Assembly (NCBI GenBank): GCA_040510375.1
Contig: JBEVJC010000012.1
Span: 62,001-126,000, forward strand
Length of the DNA: 64,000 nucleotides
Direction of reading: 5' to 3'
DNA from: JBEVJC01 sp040510375
Lineage (GTDB): Bacteria > Bacteroidota > Bacteroidia > Chitinophagales > Chitinophagaceae
The position numbers and the translations under genes are program-made. Positions 52,977 to 60,571 of this stretch are shown one piece after another; within the stretch, counting starts at the first letter, position 1, and each line of letters starts with the position of its first letter. The notes beneath the pieces are model-generated. The model made no database searches. It saw nothing but the letters and a program-made list of their open reading frames with translations, and was not told the origin of the DNA.

Positions 52977-53798
52977 ATGTCATTGAACGGCAAAACAGTT
53001 TTTATTACAGGTGGCAGTCGTGGTATCGGTAAAGCAATTGCATTACGTTTTGCAGCAGAAGGCGCCAATATCGTGATTGCAGCGAAGTCGGTTGAGGAAA
53101 ATGAAAAACTGGGAGGAACTATTCATTCTGCAGCGAAGGAAGTAGAACAGGCCGGTGGAAAAGCATTAGCCGTCCAGGTAGATATCCGTTTTGAGGATCA
53201 GGTCCAGGCTGCGGTTGATAAAGCAGTGGCGCATTTCGGAGGCATCGATATCCTGGTGAATAATGCATCTGCCATTGCATTGACAAAAACGGAAAAGACA
53301 GATCCAAAAAAGTTCGACCTGATGCACGATATCAATGTGCGGGGAACGTTTATGGTCACCAGGGCTTGTATACCGGCCTTGAAGAAATCGGCCAATCCGC
53401 ATATCATTACCCTCTCACCACCGGTGAATATGGATCCGAAATGGTTTGCGGGGCATCTTGCCTATACGCTGGCCAAGTATAATATGAGCCTCATGGCAAT
53501 GGGCTGGGCGGCCGAATTCAAAAACGATAAGATTGCATCAAATTCCCTCTGGCCAAAAACCACCATTGATACCGCTGCCGTGCGGAACCTGCTTGGCGGG
53601 GAAGCTCTGGCAATGATCAGCCGGAAACCGGAGATAGTTGCCGATGCAGTTTATTTTATAGCGTCAAAAAATTCAGCGGAGTGTACGGGCAACTGGTTTA
53701 TAGATGAGGAAGTGCTTGCCGCAGAGGGCATCACCGACCTGGACAAATATTCGGTTGTACCCGGCGCTAAACTTTATAATGACCTGTTCCTGGATTAG
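52977..53798 (+). CDS. HSDL2-like short-chain dehydrogenase/reductase
   Basis: A 273-aa NAD(P)-dependent SDR. The cofactor loop is TGGSRGIGKAIALR (residues 11-24), the catalytic triad is S147 (ITLSPP), Y163 and K167 (LAYTLAK), and NNAS is at 95-98. The long SPPVNMDPKWFAGH segment and LWPKTTIDTAA are typical of hydroxysteroid dehydrogenase-like 2 proteins, but without their C-terminal SCP2 domain. The substrate is unknown, probably a fatty or sterol-like alcohol. A strong terminator follows. Confidence 0.9.
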   Translation: MSLNGKTVFITGGSRGIGKAIALRFAAEGANIVIAAKSVEENEKLGGTIHSAAKEVEQAGGKALAVQVDIRFEDQVQAAVDKAVAHFGGIDILVNNASAIALTKTEKTDPKKFDLMHDINVRGTFMVTRACIPALKKSANPHIITLSPPVNMDPKWFAGHLAYTLAKYNMSLMAMGWAAEFKNDKIASNSLWPKTTIDTAAVRNLLGGEALAMISRKPEIVADAVYFIASKNSAECTGNWFIDEEVLAAEGITDLDKYSVVPGAKLYNDLFLD

Positions 53799-53870
53799 GG
53801 TATTTCCTGTCTGTGCACACTGAAAATGCAGGACTACCGTCAAACCACACTGAACTTGCTCCTGCTGAAA

Positions 53871-53917
53871 AGCCGTTTAAAATGACATCAGACAGTCAGA
53901 TTAAACGGCTCTTTTTT
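53871..53917 (+). terminator. Intrinsic terminator after the SDR gene
   Basis: AGCCGTTTAA (53871-53880), a 20-nt loop, TTAAACGGCT (53901-53910), then CTTTTTT. A perfect 10-bp stem. Confidence 0.85.
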
Positions 53918-53940
53918 AAAAGTAATATTGTTACCGACGA

Positions 53941-55461
53941 TCAGGGATTATTCTCCGGTCTCATCTGGGGGAAGAACAATACATCCTGGATTGATGGCTG
54001 GTTGGTCAGCAGCATACAGATCCGGTCGATACCGAATCCGATACCGGCAGTAGGTGGCATACCATACTCCAGGGCACGAAGGAAGTCATTGTCGATAAAC
54101 ATGGCTTCATCATCGCCCCGCTCCATTAGTTTCACCTGTTCTTCAAATCGTTCGCGCTGGTCGATCGGATCATTAAGTTCGGAGTAGGCGTTAGCCATTT
54201 CCTTGCCGTTTATGATCAGCTCGAAACGCTCTACCAGTCCGGGTTTATCGCGATGTTTCTTTGTAAGCGGACTCATTTCAACCGGATAATCGATGATGAA
54301 TGTAGGCTGCACGTAGTGCTGTTCGCATTTACCCCCAAAAATTTCATCGATCAGTTTGCCTTTTCCCATGCTGTTATCGGCATGGATATTCAGTTGCCTG
54401 CAAACGGAACGGATCTGTTCTTCGTTCATGCGGCTGACATCAAAACCGGTATGTTCAAGGATTGCATCATAAATGCTGATCCGTTTAAAGGGAGCCCGGA
54501 ACGAAATGGTTTTATCACCCACCGGTACTTCGGTCGACTGGCACACATCGATGGCAGCTTTCTCGAGCAGCTTCTCAGTGGTGTCCATCATCCAGAAATA
54601 ATCTTTATAGGCAGTATAAAATTCAAGTATGGTGAATTCGGGGTTATGTGTGCGGTCCATTCCCTCATTACGGAAGTTGCGGCTGAATTCATATACCCAG
54701 TCGAACCCGCCAACGATCAGCCTCTTCAGGTATAATTCATTTGCAACACGGAGATAAAAAGGAACGTCCAGTGCATTGTGATGCGTGATAAAGGGTCGTG
54801 CTGCAGCACCGCCTGGTATATTCTGCAGGACGGGTGTGTCTACTTCGAGCGCACCCTGTGCATTCAGGAATTCGCGGATGGAATTGATCAGTTTGGTACG
54901 CTTGATAAATGTTTCACGGATCGAAGGATTAATGATCATATCTGCGTAACGCTGGCGATACCTGAATTCGGGATCCGTTACGGCATCAAAAACCTGCCCC
55001 TCCGCTTCGCGGACAACGGGAAGTGGCTTGAGCGATTTGCTCAGCAGGGTGAGTTCCTTTACGTGGATGGAGGTCTCCCCGCTTTTTGTAATGAAGGCAT
55101 AACCCCTGATGCCGATAATATCGCCAAGGTCGAGGAGTTTTTTCCAGACCACATCGTACAGGCTCTTGTCTTCACCCGGGCAGATATCATCACGGCGGAT
55201 ATATAACTGGATCTTGCCGGCCTGGTCCTGGATCACGGCAAAATTTGCCTTCCCCATATCGCGTACACTCATGATGCGGCCTGCAAGACATAGGTCGGTA
55301 AACTGGTCCTTAGTTTCTTCGGTATAATTATCCTTTACGGCAACGGAATTGGTATTTACGGGGAAAAGAGCAGCCGGATAGGGTTCAATTCCCATCATAA
55401 CCAGTTCAGCTAATTTTTCACGGCGAAGTTGTTCCTGTTCCGATAAATGTAAAGTACTCAT
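53941..55461 (-). CDS. lysS: Lysine--tRNA ligase (class II)
   Basis: Charges tRNA-Lys. It is 506 aa from the ATG at 55461 (MSTLHLSEQEQL); the longer frame adds an unrelated hydrophobic stretch and is rejected. The N-terminal OB-fold anticodon domain (about 60-150, LAGRIMSVRDMGKANF) and the class II catalytic core follow: motif 2 FRNEGMDRTHNPEFT and motif 3 GIGFGIDRICMLL. Length is normal. It converges on the SDR gene. Confidence 0.97.
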   Translation of the reverse strand: MSTLHLSEQEQLRREKLAELVMMGIEPYPAALFPVNTNSVAVKDNYTEETKDQFTDLCLAGRIMSVRDMGKANFAVIQDQAGKIQLYIRRDDICPGEDKSLYDVVWKKLLDLGDIIGIRGYAFITKSGETSIHVKELTLLSKSLKPLPVVREAEGQVFDAVTDPEFRYRQRYADMIINPSIRETFIKRTKLINSIREFLNAQGALEVDTPVLQNIPGGAAARPFITHHNALDVPFYLRVANELYLKRLIVGGFDWVYEFSRNFRNEGMDRTHNPEFTILEFYTAYKDYFWMMDTTEKLLEKAAIDVCQSTEVPVGDKTISFRAPFKRISIYDAILEHTGFDVSRMNEEQIRSVCRQLNIHADNSMGKGKLIDEIFGGKCEQHYVQPTFIIDYPVEMSPLTKKHRDKPGLVERFELIINGKEMANAYSELNDPIDQRERFEEQVKLMERGDDEAMFIDNDFLRALEYGMPPTAGIGFGIDRICMLLTNQPSIQDVLFFPQMRPENNP

Positions 55462-55639
55462 AATGTTCCTTTTCAAGATGTGCAAAGGTACTTGTTGGCG
55501 GGCTAATGCGTATAAATAGCAGGGGAAAAAGAAAAACCACGGATGGCACACCAATTCGAATAAAGAATCGTCAAATAAACGTGTCCCGCTTTGCGTTATG
55601 GAAACCGGTGACTTATTTGCACCCTATAAATCTTTAATT

Positions 55640-56365
55640 ATGACAAAACCAGTATTAATTGCCTTGTTTATCGCCTCTTTTACTTTACCGGTTGCGGCAG
55701 AAGCCCAGTTCAAAATTCCAAAAGTGCTGAGTAAGGCCGCATCTTCAGGGGGCGTGTCGGAGAATGAAGCCGGAATGGGGATCAAGGAGGCGTTGACACA
55801 GGGAGTTACAAATGCCGTACTCAACCTCAACAAAACCGATGGCTTTTTTGGCAACGCAGCGTATAAAATGTTCCTGCCAGAAGACGCAAAAAAAATTGAA
55901 AAAACACTGAGGGCTGCAGGTATGGGTGCGCAGGTGGACAAGGCCATTCTTTCCATCAACCGTGGTGCGGAAGATGCGGTAGCTTATGCGAAGCCAATCT
56001 TTGTAGAGGCAATCAAGGAGATGACGGTAACCGATGCACTGAACCTTCTGAAGGGAGGTAAAGATGCGGCCACCTTGTATTTCAAATCAAAAACGACGGC
56101 TAAACTGACCGCAGCATTTACTCCTTCTGTGCAATCATCGCTTGAAAAAGTGGACGCCACAAAATATTACACGGATCTTGTTACGACTTATAACAAAATG
56201 CCAACTACTTTCAAAAAGGTAGACCCCGACCTCACATCCTTTGTTGTTGGTAAAACCGTAGATGCACTGTTTGACCAGGTGGCACAGGCTGAAGCAAATA
56301 TCCGCGCCAATCCGATGGGACAGGCTTCCGACCTGTTGAAAAAAGTTTTTGGCAGCGTTAAATAA
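55640..56365 (+). CDS. DUF4197 secreted protein
   Basis: A 241-aa protein from the ATG at 55640 (signal peptide MTKPVLIALFIASFTLPVAAEAQ). The mature part is helical with the DUF4197 pattern: IKEALTQGVTNAVLNLNKTDGF near the start, then LRAAGMGAQVDKAILSINRG. The family is periplasmic or envelope-associated with unknown function. It is divergent from lysS. No partner is evident. Confidence 0.88.
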   Translation: MTKPVLIALFIASFTLPVAAEAQFKIPKVLSKAASSGGVSENEAGMGIKEALTQGVTNAVLNLNKTDGFFGNAAYKMFLPEDAKKIEKTLRAAGMGAQVDKAILSINRGAEDAVAYAKPIFVEAIKEMTVTDALNLLKGGKDAATLYFKSKTTAKLTAAFTPSVQSSLEKVDATKYYTDLVTTYNKMPTTFKKVDPDLTSFVVGKTVDALFDQVAQAEANIRANPMGQASDLLKKVFGSVK

Positions 56366-56564
56366 ATCAGGAAGTTAAGTTGGTTAATGTAATCCTGCTA
56401 TGCTGATATGATTTGCAATAGTAGAATTTCGATGTTGTTACGCGCAGAGTTACTTTGTAATGCAGGTTTTTTCGATACATGATTTGCAATCGCCATAGGT
56501 CACGCTATGTTTGCGTCGCCTATAAAGGCAAATCATTTCAAACACAAACCTAACCATCTAACAG
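56366..56564. other. Intergenic with repeated ATGATTTGCAAT and an inverted repeat
   Basis: The 12-bp ATGATTTGCAAT occurs twice (56408-56419 and 56479-56490). The second copy begins an inverted repeat TGATTTGC (56480-56487)/GCAAATCA (56528-56535) that encloses CATAG/CTATG, just before the barrel gene. It may be a 5' leader structure or a regulator site. Confidence 0.5.
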
Positions 56565-57158
56565 ATGAAAAAATTCTCTCTGCTTTTGAGCATCGTTTTT
56601 CTTTTAGTTATTTCAGTAAGTGCCCAGGAAACTTTTAAACCTTTCAAACTTGATCTGAGCATGGGTTATGCCATTCCTGGTGGCGAAGGAGCCAAGGCCG
56701 GTGTTCTTATCGCAATCGAACCAAAGTATGCAGTTAATGAAATTGTCACACTTGGACTGCGGATGGAAGCTGCCATTGTTGCCCGTGGATATACCGGAAT
56801 CGACGGAGCTGAAGCCGACCTTGATGTCAAGGCCGCCGGATCATACGTATTGACTGGTGATCATTATTTCTCGTCTAACTATTCTTTCCGTCCTTTCGCA
56901 GGTATTGGCGGGGGATTATTTATGATTGCTGCAGCTAAAACGGCTGATGGCGGTGACGCGGTTGGTGGTGAAGCCAGTACTAAATTCGGCGGACTTGTTC
57001 GTGCGGGTTTTGAAGCTCGTCACCTGCGCCTTGGTCTGGAGTACAACCTGGTTCCAAGCTCTAAATTTGAAGATATGCTTGGCGGCGAGGATATCAAATC
57101 GAAGAATGGATACATCGGTATCAAACTTGGTATTTGTATCGGCGGCGGAAAAAAATAA
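56565..57158 (+). CDS. Outer-membrane beta-barrel protein
   Basis: A 197-aa protein with a signal peptide (MKKFSLLLSIVFLLVISVSAQ) and alternating hydrophobic strands of a small eight-strand barrel (LDLSMGYAIPGGEGAKAG, FRPFAGIGGGLF, RLGLEYNLVPSS, YIGIKLGICIGG). It resembles OmpW/OmpA-type or other OMP_b-brl domains of Bacteroidota. The function is unknown. A repeat-containing leader precedes it and a terminator follows, so it stands alone. Confidence 0.82.
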   Translation: MKKFSLLLSIVFLLVISVSAQETFKPFKLDLSMGYAIPGGEGAKAGVLIAIEPKYAVNEIVTLGLRMEAAIVARGYTGIDGAEADLDVKAAGSYVLTGDHYFSSNYSFRPFAGIGGGLFMIAAAKTADGGDAVGGEASTKFGGLVRAGFEARHLRLGLEYNLVPSSKFEDMLGGEDIKSKNGYIGIKLGICIGGGKK

Positions 57159-57190
57159 TCAGAATGGCGTTAAGCCAATCTTAATGATAG

Positions 57191-57223
57191 TCCCGGTTGC
57201 TCAAACGACCGGGATTTTTTTTT
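57191..57223 (+). terminator. Intrinsic terminator after the barrel gene
   Basis: TCCCGGT (57191-57197), a 10-nt loop, ACCGGGA (57208-57214), then nine T (57215-57223). Confidence 0.9.
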
Positions 57224-57280
57224 GACTGCATAGTTACCCGGGTAAAACAGCCACTGCTTCTGCAAGCTTTTGACGTCCTG

Positions 57281-57369
57281 GCTTTCCGTGTAACCAGTGT
57301 TTCTGTTGGCTTTCTGAGTAAACATTGTTTCTGCTGGCTTTCTGCATAACCAGTGTTTCTGCTGGCTTT
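57281..57369 (-). repeat. Three 28-bp tandem repeats abutting the flavin reductase stop
   Basis: Units at 57281-57308, 57309-57336 and 57337-57364, plus a partial GCTTT, with consensus close to GCTTTCTGNNTAACCAGTGT followed by TTCTGCTG. They begin directly after the stop codon of the minus-strand gene. There are no spacers, so it is not a CRISPR array. Confidence 0.9.
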
Positions 57370-58252
57370 AATTCCCTGCAGACAATATCACCTGCCAGGC
57401 TTCCGCTACCTTATCATCTGCCAATAATTTTCTGGCATGCAGATGCAGTTCGGTTTCCATCTCATCCGGATTCAGGTTGTAATACTGGATAATATTTTTC
57501 AGGTGCTCATCATGATAGGCCGGATCTATCAGCGGAACTGCACTCACACTGGCCAGTTGCGCCAGTTCGCGTCCGGTAAGGATCTTACTTTGCCTGACAC
57601 CCGATGGAAGATAATCAAAACCGATACCGGGTGGTGATCCGGGTTTGGGCAATTGAAAGAGGTTGGTTTTATTTACAACAGAATACCATTCACCACCAAG
57701 TCTTGCCACCAGTTCGATCCTGCGTTGGTCAATCCTTCCGTCTTCATCAAGGAGGCTGTCATCAATATGAAGGCGAAGTACTTCACAGATAACGAGGTTG
57801 CCAGCACCGCCGCCTGTGCCCAGGCTTTTAATTTCATTTACACGGCATTCAAGTTTAATTTTTGCTTCCTTCACCATTGGTGGGGCAACCAGTGTAGCCG
57901 GTTCTGAGGTGAGTCCGGCCTTAATAAATTCATTGATCCCTTCCGGATATTCGCAACTGGCAAGCGAGGCCTGGTGTACAATATCATATGTCACAATATT
58001 GATAACCACTTCCGGTACTTCCTGCACATTGGCCAGGGTATGTTTGGTAGTATTATCGCGCACCCGTCTTGAAGGCGAAAAAATTACAATGGGCGGGTTG
58101 CTGGAAAACAGGTTAAAAAAACTGAACGGACTAAGATTTACTTCCCCTTTCTTATTTATTGTCGACGCGAAACAGATCGGTCGCGGAGCAACTACATGCT
58201 GGAGGTAGTATTGAACTTCGGACGTACTTAACGAGGCCAGGTCGATCAGCAT
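57368..58252 (-). CDS. Flavin reductase-like domain protein
   Basis: A 294-aa protein with a split-barrel FMN-binding flavin reductase domain (VVAPRPICFASTINKKGEVNLSPFS, then FFNLFSSNPPIVIFSPSRR and GAGNLVICEVLRL) and an extra C-terminal helical region of about 90 residues. The family includes flavin reductases that serve monooxygenases, and FMN-binding proteins. It starts 4 bp after the fumarylacetoacetate hydrolase-family gene, so both are probably one operon. That suggests a role in aromatic ring breakdown, but this is inference. Confidence 0.85.
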   Translation of the reverse strand: MLIDLASLSTSEVQYYLQHVVAPRPICFASTINKKGEVNLSPFSFFNLFSSNPPIVIFSPSRRVRDNTTKHTLANVQEVPEVVINIVTYDIVHQASLASCEYPEGINEFIKAGLTSEPATLVAPPMVKEAKIKLECRVNEIKSLGTGGGAGNLVICEVLRLHIDDSLLDEDGRIDQRRIELVARLGGEWYSVVNKTNLFQLPKPGSPPGIGFDYLPSGVRQSKILTGRELAQLASVSAVPLIDPAYHDEHLKNIIQYYNLNPDEMETELHLHARKLLADDKVAEAWQVILSAGN

Positions 58253-58256
58253 ACCA

Positions 58257-59261
58257 TTATTTTTTTTGGGCCAGGATACTCCAGTCGCTTTCTTCGGCGG
58301 TGATATTGTTGGTTAGTTTACCAAGTGAGTCTATGTCAAGTTCAACCACATCTCCGGGATGGAGCCATTGTTCAGTATACGCGGGGTCGTTCAACTTACC
58401 GGTTCCATTAAGTTCAAGGAAACAACCGGTGCCCACTGTTCCGCTGCCAATTACATCTCCCGGATAAAGATCCACACCATAGGAAGCCCTTTCAATAATC
58501 TCGGCAAAGGTCCAGTCCATATCTGCCAGGTTACCTTCACTCACCTGTTTCCCATTTACTGTACAGGTCATGCGAAGATTCCAGCTTTTGCCTTTATGCC
58601 CGGGACGTGGTGCCACTTCTGCGTGCGTAAGTTCATCGGTGGTAACCAGCCATGGACCAATCACGGTGGAAAAATCCTTTCCCTTTGCGGGTCCGAGGTT
58701 AAGGAGCATTTCTTCCATCTGAAGGGTGCGGGCGCTGAGATCGTTCATGATCATCAGCCCGCCGATATAGGAATCAGCATCTTCAGCCCGGATGTTCCGG
58801 CCATGCCGGCAGATAACAACGGCAGCTTCCAGTTCGAAGTCCAGTTTATTGAAATGATCGGGCATACATCGTACATCGCCTGGTCCCTGTATGCTATGAT
58901 GGTTGGTAAAATAAAATATCGGATACTGATCAAACTCCGGAATCATTTCGGCCTTCCGGTTGCGACGGGCAGTTGCCACATGCTGGCGAAAGGCGTAGCC
59001 ATCGCGGCAACTGGTGGGGAATGGAACCGGCGCGAGGAGTTGAAGTCCGGCAACAGGTACACCGCGGGAAGAAGTCCGGCTGCCTTCACGGAGCATGAGC
59101 TCACCCGCCTGGGCAACAGGAAAATATTCATCCCAGTAGTTGAGGAAGAACTGCATGGTGTCGGGCAGGTCGGGATGAAGCACGTCCATATCATAGACCA
59201 GATCGTTGATCAGCACAGCAAGTTGCTCCCTGCCTTCCTTTACATAAGTGATCAGTTTCAT
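58257..59261 (-). CDS. Fumarylacetoacetate hydrolase-family protein
   Basis: A 334-aa enzyme of the FAH superfamily that cleaves C-C bonds in beta-diketo acids, using Mg2+ or Ca2+. Metal-site motifs are visible: FELEAAVVICRHGRNI, GGLMIMNDLSARTLQMEE and the C-terminal GDVIGSGTVGTGCFLELNG. Its length fits the fumarylacetoacetase-type proteins that end the tyrosine and homogentisate route in this phylum. The exact substrate is open. The flavin reductase gene follows 4 bp downstream. Confidence 0.9.
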   Translation of the reverse strand: MKLITYVKEGREQLAVLINDLVYDMDVLHPDLPDTMQFFLNYWDEYFPVAQAGELMLREGSRTSSRGVPVAGLQLLAPVPFPTSCRDGYAFRQHVATARRNRKAEMIPEFDQYPIFYFTNHHSIQGPGDVRCMPDHFNKLDFELEAAVVICRHGRNIRAEDADSYIGGLMIMNDLSARTLQMEEMLLNLGPAKGKDFSTVIGPWLVTTDELTHAEVAPRPGHKGKSWNLRMTCTVNGKQVSEGNLADMDWTFAEIIERASYGVDLYPGDVIGSGTVGTGCFLELNGTGKLNDPAYTEQWLHPGDVVELDIDSLGKLTNNITAEESDWSILAQKK

Positions 59262-59423
59262 ATATCTGTTTGTGCCGCAAGTTAAAGAAATGAGGGAGTA
59301 GGAGTCCCGGGCGGCAGAAATATAGCGGGTTAAAAATCCGTTATATGAGCCGATAACCGGCCAGAACCTGCTTATCAGGGTATCTTAACGTTCGACTAAA
59401 AAAGAATTTTATAAATTTGCCGT

Positions 59424-60092
59424 ATGCAATTTGAGAAGATCCATAACAAGGGCCAGGCTCGCCTGTTCAAGAGTGATTACCTGGAGATGCTGACGAAGAC
59501 CCATCCCCTGGTAATTTGGGGAATGTATGTGCCGGTAATCGGATATATGCTTTATTATGCCAATACAAATCTTGAATACCCGCTGGGCCGCGTGTTGCTG
59601 ACCTTTCTCGGGGGAATGATGTTCTGGACGTTCTTTGAATATATCGCCCACCGGTTTATTTTTCACCTGATCAGTGAAAAACGCAGCCTCCAGAAATTTG
59701 CTTATACACTGCATGGCAATCACCATCATTATCCGCGCGACAAACAGCGGCTATTCATGCCACCTGTGCCCAGTATCGTTTTGGCTTCAAGTATTTTCGG
59801 ATTGACCTATCTCATCATGGGATCCAATGCATTCAGTTTCTTTCCCGGATTTATCCTCGGATATCTTTTGTATGGCACCATGCATTATGCAATTCACGCA
59901 TGGAACCCGCCTTTCAAATGGATGAAGGGCCTGTGGCGCAATCACCACCTTCATCATTATAAAAATGAACACAATGGTTTTGGTGTCAGTTCAACAATCT
60001 GGGACCATGTATTCGGTACCATGTTCGACCTGAAAAAAGAAAAAGAAGATAAGGAGAAGGTAAACGAGCTGATGTTTGAACGAAAGAAATAA
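59424..60092 (+). CDS. Fatty-acid hydroxylase/sterol desaturase superfamily protein (FA2H-like)
   Basis: A 222-aa integral membrane di-iron enzyme. The histidine clusters of the superfamily are clear: HRFIFH, HGNHHHYPRD, HYAIH and HHLHHYKNEH, with about four membrane helices. The pattern is closest to fatty-acid 2-hydroxylases of the Scs7/FA2H type, which hydroxylate fatty acids in sphingolipids. Members of this phylum make sphingolipids, so that is the likeliest role. The end of the gene (VNELMFERKK, stop) is repeated 60 nt downstream. Confidence 0.88.
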   Translation: MQFEKIHNKGQARLFKSDYLEMLTKTHPLVIWGMYVPVIGYMLYYANTNLEYPLGRVLLTFLGGMMFWTFFEYIAHRFIFHLISEKRSLQKFAYTLHGNHHHYPRDKQRLFMPPVPSIVLASSIFGLTYLIMGSNAFSFFPGFILGYLLYGTMHYAIHAWNPPFKWMKGLWRNHHLHHYKNEHNGFGVSSTIWDHVFGTMFDLKKEKEDKEKVNELMFERKK

Positions 60093-60117
60093 AGGAAACG
60101 GAGGATTCAAGCACAAT

Positions 60118-60153
60118 AGGTAAGCGGGGTGATGTTTGAAAGGAGGAAATAAA
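60118..60153 (+). repeat. Second copy of the fatty-acid hydroxylase 3' end
   Basis: Matches 60058-60093 with an exact 60-nt period. 27 of 33 compared bases are identical, including the stop. The copy reads VSGVMFERRK and TAA, in the same phase as the original VNELMFERKK and TAA. Confidence 0.85.
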
Positions 60154-60166
60154 CAGGCATCTGATA

Positions 60167-60484
60167 TCACCAACGATCATCTTCATCAATAGAATTTATA
60201 TCATCCCGCCTGTTTTCCTGGCGGGATTTCAGTTTCTGTACCTGCCGTTCCACCACCAGCTCTGCAATTAATGCCGCTGCATCAGAAGAAGGTTGACCAG
60301 CCAGCCGCAGCCGGAGTTTTGGCTCTGAAACATCCAGCCGGTAAAGAATGGCAATCAATTTATTAAAATCATACACCAGCAGCTCGTTGATCTGATTGGT
60401 CAGTTGTTTCATCCATTCCCCGGTATCGGGTGCCAGCACAATTTCCAGTTGCCTGGCTGCGGATTGGATAGCTTCCTCGTTCAT
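60167..60484 (-). CDS. Small alpha-helical protein, family not recognised
   Basis: A 105-aa soluble, mostly helical protein (EEAIQSAARQLEIVLA, WMKQLTNQINELLVYDFNKL, AALIAELVVERQVQKLKSRQ) with an acidic end (DDINSIDEDDRW). It has no signal or metal site. I do not recognise the family. It is divergent from the large barrel gene; nothing in the context gives a function. Confidence 0.65.
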   Translation of the reverse strand: MNEEAIQSAARQLEIVLAPDTGEWMKQLTNQINELLVYDFNKLIAILYRLDVSEPKLRLRLAGQPSSDAAALIAELVVERQVQKLKSRQENRRDDINSIDEDDRW

Positions 60485-60571
60485 AAAAAGGTTTAAGGAA
60501 AAGTTAAAGAAGTACGAAACGATACGTAATACGAATGAAATCGTACATTAGCGGCAAATCGCAACCAACAC

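Noticed and set aside
57281..57369. CRISPR array
   Set aside because: The 28-bp units are directly contiguous without spacers, and there are no cas genes.
58359..59285. 308-codon open frame antisense to the fumarylacetoacetate hydrolase-family gene
   Set aside because: The minus-strand frame carries all the metal-site motifs. The plus frame has no recognisable domain.
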